A DNA stretch of 64,000 bases from Lewinellaceae bacterium. Its GTDB lineage: Bacteria > Bacteroidota > Bacteroidia > Chitinophagales > Saprospiraceae. The notes under the pieces were generated by a model that made no database searches, had not been told where the DNA came from, and saw nothing but the letters and a program-made list of their open reading frames with translations. Of this stretch, positions 26,425 to 35,623 are shown piece after piece. Every line of letters starts with the position of its first letter. The first letter of the stretch is position 1. Made by a program: the position numbers and the translations under genes. The DNA is taken from the NCBI GenBank assembly GCA_020636095.1, contig JACJYN010000003.1, positions 930,001 to 994,000 of the forward strand. The letters are read 5' to 3'.

Positions 26425-26544
26425 CCATACCATTTTTGCAGTTTGCCCCCAATCTACCAGGACATAGTTCTTGGGTACATTCCTGAGGACGAGGCACTGC
26501 TTGATCCTTTCTTTTTCCTTTTCAGTAAAAGCAGCACCGGGCAT
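26425..26544 (-). pseudogene. N-terminal fragment resembling a Crp/Fnr cNMP-binding domain
   Basis: About 40 residues starting MPGAAFTEKEKERIKQCLVL and going on to KNYVLVDWGQTAKMVW fit the first helix and strand of Crp-type sensory domains. After the last Trp the sequence turns into a 16-bp tandem repeat (CATCCCACCGCCATAC) and unrelated DNA. The rest of the sensor and the helix-turn-helix are missing. A relic; family assignment is tentative. Confidence 0.4.
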
Positions 26545-26570
26545 TCCAAAACCTCAAAGGTTTGGAATGC
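26541..26570. repeat. perfect hairpin GCATTCCAAA...
   Basis: GCATTCCAAAACCTC and AAAGGTTTGGAATGC form a near-perfect palindrome without a correctly placed T run. It shares AACCTCAAAGGTTT with the terminator at 27096-27136. Confidence 0.6.
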
Positions 26571-26639
26571 AAAAAAAATAAAATTTAATGTAACTATTTT
26601 GAGGCGAGCGCCGTAGAAGGCTTAGAGGTTTATTTTGCA

Positions 26640-26912
26640 TAAAAAAAACCGGCCCTAATGGGCCGGTCATTCAAAGAGCTTTGAGAGGCTATCTACATAC
26701 CAAAAATGAGGACATCCTTTGATACCCTCGAAATCTTTCATAGGATTATAATAATTGCATTCGTGGGATTACATCTTTGTTAGTAGTAAGTCTTTTTTTC
26801 CATCCTTCTCTTCCGAAGGAACCTGCCAACTGTCGTTCTTCATCGTTGACAATACAAATGTCTACAATAAACAGAGCCTTTTGAAGTACAATTCGTTGAA
26901 TTGCTGTGATGT
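26640..26912 (-). ncRNA. candidate small RNA repeat, copy 1, ending in a GC-rich terminator
   Basis: A 270-bp non-coding stretch recurs at 30061-30340 in the same orientation with high identity, including GAGCTTTGAGAGGCTATCTA, GCATTCGTGGGATTACATC and CCTTCTCTTCCGAAGGAACC. On the minus strand it ends in GACCGGCCCATTAGGGCCGG followed by eight T, a textbook intrinsic terminator. Only peptides under 25 codons fit inside, and none is conserved in both copies. Both copies lie between minus-strand genes. A transcribed structured RNA or long 3' UTR element is my reading; expression is not shown. Confidence 0.45.
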
Positions 26913-27095
26913 TTAATTTAAAATCAATTGTGCAATCAATTGATTTTCAGGTAATAAGTGTTTTTGTGTGGATTGATTACTGTTTTTTTGCCGAAAGAAT
27001 TTTCTTATTCCCTCCTCTTTTTTTTAAAAATCCTCCTCTCTTTTTTTGTTTTGTTGAGGTTTAGAGTGTGTTCAGCCCGGGTTGGCCGGTATGAA

Positions 27096-27136
27096 AAACC
27101 TTTGAGGTTTCCGGGTTTCGGAAACCTCAAAGGTTT
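27096..27136 (-). terminator. terminator of the 27146 lipoprotein gene
   Basis: AAACCTTTGAGGTTTCC and GGAAACCTCAAAGGTTT form a perfect 17-bp stem; on the minus strand it ends in five T. It starts 9 bp after the lipoprotein gene's stop. Confidence 0.8.
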
Positions 27137-27145
27137 AAAATAGGC

Positions 27146-27871
27146 TCAATAATGCAACCACCCCAGCGTGTATCCTGTGGCGTGCCCGGGTTCGCCGGTA
27201 AACAGATTGGGTAAATTATCCTGATGGGCGTAGAGCCGGGTATATGCATACCCGTAAGCTCCGGCAAACATACCGGTACCTCCGTAATAATCGTGCCGGA
27301 TTATCATAACGATGGATCCATCATTGCCGGTAACGCCGGAAAGCTGGGTACTGGTGTAATGCAGCTCGTCATTATTGTAGCTGACCCATAAATTGGAGGG
27401 AGGAAATATCTCGCCGGACTTACAGTGAACACTTCCGCTCGATCCGCCCGAAACCGGGCCATGTCCAAACCAGGTGCCCTCAAATGTATAGAGTTCGGCG
27501 TAACCAACCCACAAATTGGGGTCTGAACACTCCATCAGATTGGTACAGATGATGGGTTCAGTACAGGAATTTGTAACCGGGCGATGGTTAAGCTCCATCT
27601 CATATAATACGGATAACGAATGCCAGGAGCCGCGGCGATTTTCTACGCCTTCCTGCATAGCTTCCGATGGCCCTGCCCGGAAAGCCTCCAACTCTTCAGC
27701 CGTGAAATACTGCGCGATCTCAGCCGGCACATCGGGGGCCTCGAAAGCTATGGCTGGTTTATCAATAGCTTCCGGAACGTCAGTGAAATCATCCTTCTGG
27801 CAGGCTACCACCATCAGTCCAAGCAGCAGGCTGGCCAGGGCCAGGCGGGAAATGAATGATACATGTTTCAT
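27146..27871 (-). CDS. hypothetical LES-type surface lipoprotein
   Basis: 241 residues from ATG 27871 (MKHVSFISRL); an upstream ATG at 27907 adds residues before the signal peptide. The lipobox is VVAC, followed directly by QKDD, the acidic export signal that sends Bacteroidota lipoproteins to the cell surface. The mature part has a helical segment (IAQYFTAEELEAFRAG), then a beta-rich domain with four Cys in the CTEPIICTNLMEC region and many Tyr, Trp and Gly residues. No family recognised. It stands alone, with its own terminator. Confidence 0.75.
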   Translation of the reverse strand: MKHVSFISRLALASLLLGLMVVACQKDDFTDVPEAIDKPAIAFEAPDVPAEIAQYFTAEELEAFRAGPSEAMQEGVENRRGSWHSLSVLYEMELNHRPVTNSCTEPIICTNLMECSDPNLWVGYAELYTFEGTWFGHGPVSGGSSGSVHCKSGEIFPPSNLWVSYNNDELHYTSTQLSGVTGNDGSIVMIIRHDYYGGTGMFAGAYGYAYTRLYAHQDNLPNLFTGEPGHATGYTLGWLHY

Positions 27872-27902
27872 GGTTTTTTGGTTTTTGTGAGAAATTATGG
27901 TA

Positions 27903-28095
27903 GCCATTGGTAGTTCGCTACTCGCCGTTCGCTAAAATCAGCCCATAACCTGAACCGGGGAACTTATTTTTCTCCGGCCCCTAAGCAAAAAATGAACTGT
28001 TTTCAGCTCGAAGGCCGAAATTTGGACAAGCTCTAAGCCTGGATTCCTGAGGTACTGCGAACAGCGAACAGCGAAATACTGAATAGCTACGAATT
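27903..28095. repeat. composite palindromic element with nested CTTAGGGGCCGG fragment
   Basis: The left end has TAGTTCGCTACTCGCCGTTCGC and the right end GCGAACAGCGAACAGCGAAATA then CTGAATAGCTAC, complementary in outline. Inside, 27956-27985 is an inverted 30-bp copy of the end of the 21707 element, and AATTTGGACAAGCTCTAAG near 28019-28037 is a TTAGAG-family end. It appears to be one element inserted into another. Confidence 0.55.
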
Positions 28096-28111
28096 ATGTT
28101 TCATTTGGTTT

Positions 28112-28279
28112 TTAGGGTGTGTTCAAATTTTCATGATCGAGCGAAAGTGAGCAAATTTTATACTGAGCAAGGCAAAAAACGCAGGCATACCTGGAAGGTA
28201 AGGCGAGGCTTTTTAAAGCAGCGCAGGATGAAATTTGCCGCTTGCCGCCGATTGATGAAATTTTGAACACACTCTTAGG
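28112..28279. repeat. dispersed palindromic element, TTAGAG(T/C)GTGTT family, copy b
   Basis: Starts TTAGGGTGTGTTCAAATTTTCAT and ends ATGAAATTTTGAACACACTCTTA. The ends match those at 3028-3223 and 60286-60502. It lies between the lipoprotein and FG-GAP genes. Confidence 0.7.
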
Positions 28280-28289
28280 GTTATACAGG

Positions 28290-29804
28290 CTACCGCTTCA
28301 TCTTCACGAACTCCCCGACGAAGAACTGGCCGCCATTGGCCACCTTCACCAGGTACATCCCATCCGGTAAATCGGCAATGTGGATGCGCACCGGCTCGGC
28401 CGGGCCGGCAAAGCCCAACTGGGCCTTTTGGAACAGGCGGCCCCAGGTGTCATACACCTCCACCCTTACCGTGTTTCCGGAAAGGCTCTCATCTAAACTG
28501 AGATAAAGATAATTGGACGCTGGGTTAGGATAGAGGCGAATGGCTTCCCGCCCGGCTTCCTGTCTTACACTGGTGATGCCAATCTCCTCGCAAAAGGTAT
28601 GGCTGCCGGCAATATCCTCTACTGTGAGGCAAACGTTGTAGAGGCCGGGGCCAGGGAATGCATGGCTGGGATGTCGCTCTTCGCTGAAGGTACCGTCATC
28701 AAAATCCCAGTACCATTTAACCGGGGTGCATTCGGTGGCGTGGGCCGTCGATTGGTCCGTGAATTCAAACGACAGTTGCTCCCCATTGTAGCTGAAGGCA
28801 GCAGTGGGCAGCGTTACGCAGTACGGGGATATGTTTTTGCTGTAAAATTGAAAGGCCATGATATCGAGGTCGCCGTCGCCGTCCAGGTCACCCTGGGCAA
28901 CAATGAATCCGTTATCTACCGGGACGCCCGGCTCGAAGGAGGTATATCCCAGTTCATCGTACTTGTTTTCATGAAAGTAAGTTTGATAGAGATCCGTACC
29001 TATATCGATGTTCCAAAGGGTATTCATCATATCGACATCCCCATCGCAGTCCCAGTCGGCCAGCGCTCCAAATATGGGCCCGTTAGGCATTGCAGGCAGG
29101 CTCAGCCCGAAGGGGTCGGCCTCCCGAGCTTTAAAGTTGGGGGCTGTAGGGGTTCCGATATTTTCCTGGTAGAGGAAATGGCCGTTGGTCCTGCCGTTGA
29201 TGAAGGCGTCATACGTTCCGTCGCCATTCAGGTCGGCGAAGGCGAGGGTGGCGACGGAGGCAGCCGATACGCCTTCCGAGTCGAGGCCAAAGGGGTTGTA
29301 CAGGATATTGCCGGCGCCAAAGACAGGATCCGTTGCCGTTCCAGTATTCAGTATGCAGATAAAGGCGCCCTCGCCGGAGGGGGAGATGCAGTCTTTGCGG
29401 CCGAACAGGTCGAGCATCCCGTCGCCATTGATGTCCACGAATTTGATATTGGTCGCCTCTTCCGGTATTCCGAAAGGATAGGACGCCTCAAATTGAAAAT
29501 CAGGGCAATCGCCGTTTCCCACGTTCCGGTAAAAATCCAGGGAGGTTTCCATAAAGCACCCAGAAGAATAGTTCCACTTTTCTCCTACAAACAGGTCGAG
29601 GTCGCCGTCACTGTCGATATCGGCCAGGGTGGGGAACATCACGCCTCCGGTATGCGGGGTAAGGCCAAGCCCATAGTAATCCGCCACTGGTTCTTCGAAA
29701 AATTGTGGCTGCCCGAAGGCAGGAGCCAGCATCAGAGCTGTTAATAAGACAGTGAGTACCTGAGGCTGGTACCGCCAATGGGGGTAAGGAAAATGTACTT
29801 TCAT
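28290..29804 (-). CDS. T9SS-exported FG-GAP/PKD repeat protein
   Basis: 504 residues from ATG 29804 (MKVHFPYPHW), before which an in-frame extension runs through a TTCGC repeat and is unlikely. A signal peptide ends near AFG. Five FG-GAP/VCBS-type calcium loops are visible: DIDSDGDLDLF, DINGDGMLDLF, DLNGDGTYDAF, DWDCDGDVDMM and DLDGDGDLDIM, consistent with a beta-propeller. A PKD domain follows (WDFDDGTFSEERHPSHAF), then a T9SS sorting domain (LYPNPASNYLYL, DGMYLVKVANGG). Such proteins are surface adhesins or scaffolds. No catalytic motif seen. Confidence 0.88.
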   Translation of the reverse strand: MKVHFPYPHWRYQPQVLTVLLTALMLAPAFGQPQFFEEPVADYYGLGLTPHTGGVMFPTLADIDSDGDLDLFVGEKWNYSSGCFMETSLDFYRNVGNGDCPDFQFEASYPFGIPEEATNIKFVDINGDGMLDLFGRKDCISPSGEGAFICILNTGTATDPVFGAGNILYNPFGLDSEGVSAASVATLAFADLNGDGTYDAFINGRTNGHFLYQENIGTPTAPNFKAREADPFGLSLPAMPNGPIFGALADWDCDGDVDMMNTLWNIDIGTDLYQTYFHENKYDELGYTSFEPGVPVDNGFIVAQGDLDGDGDLDIMAFQFYSKNISPYCVTLPTAAFSYNGEQLSFEFTDQSTAHATECTPVKWYWDFDDGTFSEERHPSHAFPGPGLYNVCLTVEDIAGSHTFCEEIGITSVRQEAGREAIRLYPNPASNYLYLSLDESLSGNTVRVEVYDTWGRLFQKAQLGFAGPAEPVRIHIADLPDGMYLVKVANGGQFFVGEFVKMKR

Positions 29805-30060
29805 GGTTTTCAGGTTTATTGGGTTATGAAAATGATGAACTTTCCTTTTAGTGGCTACCCGTCTAACGTTGGACACGGTTAGAAGCAGGTAAGCCCAAGC
29901 AGCCTGCCGCGGTTGCGAACAGCGAATACCGAACCGCGAACTCATCCAACCCTGGAATGGTGGCCCTTTTAGCCAAATGATACCTGGAAATAAGCGGTTG
30001 GCGGCTTCGCTTGCTTAGCGGGTTGTCTTAAATGTTTGACGATTTGTCTTACTGGTGGGC

Positions 30061-30340
30061 AAAAAAAAACCGGCCACGCTGGGCCGGTTTCCAAAAGAGC
30101 TTTGAGAGGCTATCTACATACCAAAATTGAGGATATCCTTTGATATCCCCGAAAAATCTTTCATGGGATTACAATAACACATGGGATTACAATATAAAAG
30201 CATTCGTGGGATTACATCTTTGTTGTTTCGTCCTTCTCTTCCGAAGGAACCTGTCAACTATCGTTCTTCATCGTTGACAATACAAAAGTCTACAATAATC
30301 AGGGGCTTGCGAAGTACAATTCGCAAAATTACTGTGTTAG
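30061..30340 (-). ncRNA. candidate small RNA repeat, copy 2
   Basis: Second copy of the 26640-26912 sequence, with one added GGGATTACAAT unit and a lost TAGTAGTAAG tract. On the minus strand it ends in AAACCGGCCCAGCGTGGCCG then GTTTTTTTTT. It lies after the stop-distal side of the sensor kinase gene and upstream of the FG-GAP gene. Conservation of the terminator stem, with compensating changes in its loop, supports selection on RNA structure. Confidence 0.45.
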
Positions 30341-30451
30341 TTTATTTTCCATTGAAAGTGTTAAAAATTTGAATATCAATTGTTAAGGAGTGGTAATTGA
30401 TTCTTTTTCTGCCAACAGACAAATTATTTTTTTTATCATACGCCCTTTTTT

Positions 30452-33400
30452 TTATCTTTTCTTCAGCAAATTTTCTTCTCTTTTTTTAATCTCACTGGGA
30501 TTCAGCCCGAACTCTTCGCTAAAACTGCGGCTGAAGGTGGAGAGGTTTTTAAACCCGACGTCTATGGCCACCTGGGAGACGTTCAGGCTGGTGTTTTCCA
30601 AAAGCTGCCGGGCCTTGTGCAGGCGAGCCCGGCGAATAAAATGGGCAATGGATTGGTTGGAGAGGGCCTTGAATTTTTTATACAACGTGGCCCGGCTCAT
30701 GCCGATCTGCTCACAAAGCTGGCTGATGCTGAATTGAGCATTGCTCAGGTTGGCCTCGATGATGCTGTGCAACTCCCGCATGAAATGGTCTTCCGGATGA
30801 ATGTCTTCCTCTGGGTAATCTGGTCGGAGTTGGAAGAGGAAGCTGAGGTCCCGGTACCGCTCCTGCAACTGAGCCCGCAACTCGATGAGGTTGCCGGCCC
30901 TAACCAGCAGCTCGGTTTGGTTGAAGGGTTTGGCCAGGTAAGCGTCTGCCCCGGCCTGCAATCCTTCGATCCTGGAAGCATCGTCCGATTTGGCAGTGAG
31001 CAGGATAACCGGGATGTGGCTGGTCCGTTTATCTGCCTTCAGTTGCCGGCACATTTCCAGCCCGTCCATCTCGGGCATCATGATGTCGCTGATGATAATG
31101 TCGGGGATGAGGGTGCGAGCCTTGGCCAGGCCTTGTTTGCCGTCGGGCTCGGCTACGCAATGGAAACGGGCGTTGAGGATAGCGCGGATGTACGCCACCA
31201 TATCCTCATTGTCTTCCACGAGTAGCACGGTGTATTGCTCCGGACTCACTGCTTTTACTTCTGTTTGACGGGCCGCTTCCTGCCAGGGAATATAGGCCGA
31301 AACCGCCTCCCGGATATCGGAAGGGCCATACTCGTGGCCCACGGGCGCGCTGCGGGTGACGGGCAGGGTGACGGAAAAAACAGCGCCCTTTCCGGGCTCG
31401 CTCTCGGCAGTGATTTTGCCCTTGAGGAAGTGGGCCAATTCATAAGTGAGCGCCAGCCCGATGCCTGCCCCCCCCTGACCATCCAAAGGGGAGGGAAACC
31501 CAAGCTGGGCTTCTGAAAGCCCAGCTTTGCCACCCCCCCCTCCTTTGGGTCCAGGGGAGGCATGATAAAACCGGTCAAATATCCGGGGCAGGTGCTCAGG
31601 CGCTATACCGGGGCCATTGTCTTTTACCTGAAAGGTGAGGGTTTCAACCGGCTCGGATTGAAGGCGGGCGGTTACCTGCACGGCGCCTCCCTGGGGCGTA
31701 AATTTAATCGCGTTGGAGATCAGGTTGGACAGGATGTCCATTAACTTGTCCGGCTCGTAGTCTATCACCAGTTCTTTCGGTTCGGAGGAGAATTCCAGAT
31801 GGATGTTTTTCTGCTCCGCCGAGGAATGGAAGGATTCCACGATATACTTGAGGTATCGGATCACATCGTCCTGCACGAAACGGGCAGGCAATTGCCCGGT
31901 TTCCAGCCTGGACAGGGTGAGAATCTGGTCCACCAGTTGAAGCAGGCGGCGGCCATTGCGGCGGATCATTTCCGGGCCCTTGTGGAGCCAGGCGGAAGGA
32001 TGGGACTGAATCTGGCCTGCCATACCGAGGATGATGGTGAGGGGCGTGCGGAACTGGTGGGTGATGTTGGTGTAAAAACGGGATTTAAATGCATCCAGTT
32101 CCCTTATACGGCTGGCTTCGGCGCGTTCCACTTGTTCGGCCTGTTCAGCGGCGGTTTTCTCTTCCTGCAGGGTCTTCAACTGCCGGGCTATACCCATGGC
32201 GAACAACAAAACCATGGTCGTTGTCCCGATGTCGCTGTATAGCCATTCGGGTAAAGACAGGATGCCGAACCAGGCATTCACATCTTTGACCAGGCTCTGG
32301 AGTACAAAAGTAAATATGGCGATGAGGTAAATGCCGGCGGCTTTGTTTCCCCGGTACCAGGCGGCTATGGCTGCCGCCACCGGAATAATATACAGAGGGA
32401 TATCAACTATGCCTCGAACCGATACCAGTTTAAAGAATTGGCCCGGAGCAACATTCCAAAGGCCCCCGGCAGCAAGCACCATGTTTATTACCATAGCGCC
32501 GGTTAGCAGGTTGATGAACAGTAAAACCGCCCAAATTTTATCCCATACCGGCAATATTTCAGGTAACTTTAAATAGAGGCGGGAGAAAAGATAGTAGAAA
32601 AGGAAAACCACAAAATAGGTAATAGGCGAGAATATGATCCCATTACGCAAATTATAAGCCGACAAGATAAATTCCTGGCTATAACCGCTAAACATCATAA
32701 TAAGCAGGGCAATTCCCAAGACAAAGAGGCTGAAAAACAGGGAGACATACTGGCGCTGATACAGGAAAATGATCAGGTGGTAGATGGCTACGGCCAGCAG
32801 GATGCCTATGATCATGGCATCGAGGAAGCGGGCGCGCCGGTCCCAGGCAGAATAAACTTCTGGCCGGAAAATGGTTTGGTTGAAGGTGGCGGCCAAATCG
32901 TTTCGGAGCGGATAGCCGACTCCTTTCAGCCTAAAGTACAAAGTCAGTGTGTCGCCGGCCGGGATAAATAGGGGCAGACAGGGCAATATACCGTAACTGC
33001 CTTGAAAAGTGCGTTCCCGAAAGGGCAGTACAGACCCGGACCGATGATGCATAAAACGGTTGGAATCAACAGGGATGTAAAGGTCTACCTCTGCCGCACT
33101 GATGTTGATCAGCCACTCCTGATCGTACTCGAGCTGAGAATGAATCGCGAGCCGGGCCCAGATATACTGAATGCCGGGCCCTAGGTCGCTGCCAAACCAT
33201 CGGGCCTGGCCCAGGCTGTCTTTGGCAAAATGAGGTTGAAAAGAGGGGGCTGCCACCGCTTCGATCGCTCTTGTCTCCGTGGAGTCTACGAAGACGTAAA
33301 GGTAATCTCCAAAGTAATACCGGCCTGCCTGATAGGCTTCATCCGCTGGCGAGAGGGCCAGGACGCCGCCTCCACCCGGCTGCGCTGTCCCCACAATGGG

Positions 33401-33454
33401 AAGCCACCCTGAGAGCAGGAATGCGAACAAACGTATGTAGAGTCTTGTACTCAT
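30452..33454 (-). CDS. hybrid two-component sensor with 7TMR-DISM input and AraC output
   Basis: 1000 residues in one chain. Signal peptide (1-24); extracellular 7TMR-DISMED2-like domain (about 40-195); seven membrane helices (about 210-425); HisKA with phospho-acceptor His466 in YTNITHQFRTPL; HATPase_c (about 565-700, SNLISNAIKF N-box, VKDNGPGIA); receiver domain with Asp790 in IISDIMMPEMDG; and a C-terminal AraC-type double helix-turn-helix (about 895-990). It should sense an extracellular, often carbohydrate, ligand and directly control transcription. The neighbouring GH29 and SSS genes are plausible targets. Oddity: 26 extra residues (about 636-661) sit in the ATP lid, encoded by a palindromic DNA insert. 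Confidence 0.92.
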   Translation of the reverse strand: MSTRLYIRLFAFLLSGWLPIVGTAQPGGGGVLALSPADEAYQAGRYYFGDYLYVFVDSTETRAIEAVAAPSFQPHFAKDSLGQARWFGSDLGPGIQYIWARLAIHSQLEYDQEWLINISAAEVDLYIPVDSNRFMHHRSGSVLPFRERTFQGSYGILPCLPLFIPAGDTLTLYFRLKGVGYPLRNDLAATFNQTIFRPEVYSAWDRRARFLDAMIIGILLAVAIYHLIIFLYQRQYVSLFFSLFVLGIALLIMMFSGYSQEFILSAYNLRNGIIFSPITYFVVFLFYYLFSRLYLKLPEILPVWDKIWAVLLFINLLTGAMVINMVLAAGGLWNVAPGQFFKLVSVRGIVDIPLYIIPVAAAIAAWYRGNKAAGIYLIAIFTFVLQSLVKDVNAWFGILSLPEWLYSDIGTTTMVLLFAMGIARQLKTLQEEKTAAEQAEQVERAEASRIRELDAFKSRFYTNITHQFRTPLTIILGMAGQIQSHPSAWLHKGPEMIRRNGRRLLQLVDQILTLSRLETGQLPARFVQDDVIRYLKYIVESFHSSAEQKNIHLEFSSEPKELVIDYEPDKLMDILSNLISNAIKFTPQGGAVQVTARLQSEPVETLTFQVKDNGPGIAPEHLPRIFDRFYHASPGPKGGGGGKAGLSEAQLGFPSPLDGQGGAGIGLALTYELAHFLKGKITAESEPGKGAVFSVTLPVTRSAPVGHEYGPSDIREAVSAYIPWQEAARQTEVKAVSPEQYTVLLVEDNEDMVAYIRAILNARFHCVAEPDGKQGLAKARTLIPDIIISDIMMPEMDGLEMCRQLKADKRTSHIPVILLTAKSDDASRIEGLQAGADAYLAKPFNQTELLVRAGNLIELRAQLQERYRDLSFLFQLRPDYPEEDIHPEDHFMRELHSIIEANLSNAQFSISQLCEQIGMSRATLYKKFKALSNQSIAHFIRRARLHKARQLLENTSLNVSQVAIDVGFKNLSTFSRSFSEEFGLNPSEIKKREENLLKKR
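31471..31560. repeat. palindromic insert inside the sensor kinase gene
   Basis: CCCAAGCTGGGCTTCTGAAAG with CCAGCTTTGCC, framed by CCATCCAAAGGGGAGGG and CTCCTTTGGGTCCAGGGG, forms a long palindrome. It is in frame and encodes the low-complexity stretch GGGGGKAGLSEAQLGFPSPL in the ATP lid, where kinases normally pass directly from the F box to the G2 box. Confidence 0.65.
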
Positions 33455-33545
33455 GCCGGGAAGTGATATCCTTTAGATACAAGGTGCCCCCTTTTGGCCG
33501 TAATAACAATGGCTTTTGTCATCGGGAATACGTGCCATTTTCGAA

Positions 33546-33572
33546 AAAAAAACCGGCCCTAATGGGCCGGTC
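33546..33572 (-). terminator. orphan terminator matching the small-RNA repeat end
   Basis: GACCGGCCCATTAGGGCCGG plus nine T on the minus strand, identical to the end of the 26640 element, with only a GCTTTGAAT remainder of it. It lies upstream of the kinase gene where no minus-strand gene needs stopping, so it is probably a relic or insulates the kinase from the right. Confidence 0.7.
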
Positions 33573-33620
33573 ATTCAAAGCGCTTTTCCGTATTATTGCT
33601 GAAATGAAACTCCAACATCC

Positions 33621-35102
33621 ATGAAAAAGTACTTTCTGCTTTCTACCTTATTGATCCTGGGGTTCCGGCTCCTATCCCAGCCCGCCCTCGAAGACGAACG
33701 CTATGTACCGGAAACCGACCCTTTGGTACTGGCGAAACTGGAAGAATGGCAAAACCTGAAGTTTGGCCTGCTCATGCACTGGGGCGCCTACAGCCAGTGG
33801 GGCATCGTGGAGTCCTGGTCGCTCTGCCCGGAGGATTACGGCTGGTGCGAGCGTAAGAAAGGAGAGGCCCCCATGAATTACTATGCCTATAAACAAGAGT
33901 ACGAGGGGCTTCAAAAAACATTCAACCCTACTGAGTTCGAGCCGGAGAAATGGGCCGAAGCCGCCCGGGCCGCCGGCATGAAGTACGTGGTCTTTACCAC
34001 CAAACACCACGACGGTTTCTGTATGTTCGATTCGAAGTATACCGACTATAAGGTGACCAGCCCTCAATGTCCTTTTCATACCCATCCCAGGACTAATATC
34101 ACCCAGGAGATTTTTGATGCTTTTAGGGCCGAAGGGCTCTGGGCGGGCGCCTATTTTTCCAAACCCGACTGGCATCACGAAAACTATTGGGACCCTTACT
34201 TCCCACCCTTTGACCGGAATGTGAACTACGACCCGAAACTGCACCCGGAAAAATGGGAAAAATACGTGCAATTCACCCACAACCAAATAATAGAATTGGT
34301 GTCGGACTACGGTAAGGTCGATATCCTGTGGCTGGACGGCGGGTGGGTAGAAAAGCAAACGGATGAGAGTGTGGAGCAAGGATACCAGAGGAAATTTAAA
34401 GAAGCCGGCAGCGGAGGGTTCATCAAACATCGAATCGTGGATCAGGACATCCATATGGACGAACTGGTGGCCAAAGCCAGAGAAAAACAGCCCGGGCTGA
34501 TCGTAGTGGACCGGGCCGTCCACGGAAAGAACCAGAACTACCTCACCCCCGAGAACCGGGTGCCCGAAAAAGCATTGCCCTATCCCTGGGAATCCTGCAT
34601 TATTTCTGGCGGCGGATGGGCGCACACTCCCGGCGCCAAGTACATGAGTGGCCGCGAGGGAATCCATCTGCTGGTGGACATCGTGGCCAAGGGCGGCAAC
34701 CTGCTGCTCAATATCGCTCCCACTCCGGAAGGAACCTGGCAGCCGGGCGCTTACGATCTTTTGAAGGAATATGCCGAATGGATGAAGGTGAATGGCCAGG
34801 CCATTTACAACAGCCGCGCCATCGCTCCTTTCAAGGAAAACAACATCGCTATGGTGCAGCAGCCCGACGGCAGCATGGCCTTCTTCTACCTGGCGGCAGA
34901 GGGGCAGGAGGAGATGCCCGCGGAAATCACCATTGCTTCCCATCAGCCGGCGCCGGGGGCTGAGGTGGCTTTGCTGGGGGCAAAAGGCGCGCTGAAATGG
35001 AAAAAAGAAGGGAACGGCTTTAAAGTGTTGGTCCCGGAAAGGCTGAGGAAGGCCCCGCCCTGCCGGTATGTCTGGACGATTCGGGTGTCGGAGGTGAATT
35101 AA
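33621..35102 (+). CDS. GH29 alpha-L-fucosidase
   Basis: 493 residues with signal peptide (cleavage near LLS-QP). GH29 features: KFGLLMHWGAYSQWGIVESW at the start of the barrel, KYVVFTTKHHDGFCMFDSKY with the substrate-binding His pair, and VDILWLDGGWV with nucleophile Asp239. A small beta-sandwich ends the protein (after about 400). It releases alpha-L-fucose from glycans in the periplasm; no T9SS domain or lipobox is present. Its stop overlaps by 4 bp the stop of the convergent gene at 35099. The neighbouring SSS transporter could import the released sugar. Confidence 0.93.
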   Translation: MKKYFLLSTLLILGFRLLSQPALEDERYVPETDPLVLAKLEEWQNLKFGLLMHWGAYSQWGIVESWSLCPEDYGWCERKKGEAPMNYYAYKQEYEGLQKTFNPTEFEPEKWAEAARAAGMKYVVFTTKHHDGFCMFDSKYTDYKVTSPQCPFHTHPRTNITQEIFDAFRAEGLWAGAYFSKPDWHHENYWDPYFPPFDRNVNYDPKLHPEKWEKYVQFTHNQIIELVSDYGKVDILWLDGGWVEKQTDESVEQGYQRKFKEAGSGGFIKHRIVDQDIHMDELVAKAREKQPGLIVVDRAVHGKNQNYLTPENRVPEKALPYPWESCIISGGGWAHTPGAKYMSGREGIHLLVDIVAKGGNLLLNIAPTPEGTWQPGAYDLLKEYAEWMKVNGQAIYNSRAIAPFKENNIAMVQQPDGSMAFFYLAAEGQEEMPAEITIASHQPAPGAEVALLGAKGALKWKKEGNGFKVLVPERLRKAPPCRYVWTIRVSEVN

Positions 35103-35623
35103 AAATACCACCCCACACTCAGGCCCACCCGAAGGCGGAGCTCAGCTTGCTCCTCCGACAACATCGCCGGAGTAGGGTCAAAATGCAAATAAGGAAACAG
35201 GCCGGCGGCGACGAAAAAAGGCCCGGAGGCAGGCTGGTAGCGGTAGCCCAATCCTAAAACGAGATCCAACAACAGGTCGGAATCATCGCGGTTCCAGAAA
35301 CGCAAGCCCTCCGAATAGGGCGTGAGGGTAAGCGTGAGTTCCGGATGGTGTTCTCCGCCACCCAGTAGTAAAGAGGCGCCTACCGGCATCGCCAGGCCCT
35401 TTCCCCATACTGCGCCCCCTATTCGGAAATGTCCGCTCACCTTTTCGGCTGCAAAAAGCTGCCGGGTGTAGTTGAGGGAATAATAGGGCGCCGCGCCGCC
35501 ACCTTCCAGGAAGATACCTTGCGGGGCGGGGTGTTCCGCCTGGGCGTTTAGCGGTTGGGAACATAACAAGAGCAGGAACAAAATTGGCAGGAGGAAGATG
35601 GGGTGTGCCCGGGGTAGAGTCAT
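35099..35623 (-). CDS. small outer-membrane beta-barrel-like protein
   Basis: 174 residues from ATG 35623 (MTLPRAHPIF); the ATG at 35662 lies in unlikely sequence. A signal peptide ends at about NAQA. Alternating hydrophobic strands (YSLNYTRQLFAAEKVSGHFR, LVLGLGYRYQPASGPFFVA) end in LRVGLSVGWYF, the terminal aromatic typical of Bacteroidota barrels. No family recognised. It overlaps the fucosidase gene's stop by 4 bp in convergent orientation. Confidence 0.7.
   Translation of the reverse strand: MTLPRAHPIFLLPILFLLLLCSQPLNAQAEHPAPQGIFLEGGGAAPYYSLNYTRQLFAAEKVSGHFRIGGAVWGKGLAMPVGASLLLGGGEHHPELTLTLTPYSEGLRFWNRDDSDLLLDLVLGLGYRYQPASGPFFVAAGLFPYLHFDPTPAMLSEEQAELRLRVGLSVGWYF

Noticed and set aside
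26541..26570. intrinsic terminator
   Set aside because: On neither strand is the stem followed by a T run; it is kept only as a palindrome.
28599..29744. 381-codon plus-strand ORF
   Set aside because: Antisense of the FG-GAP gene, whose calcium loops and sorting domain show the true strand.
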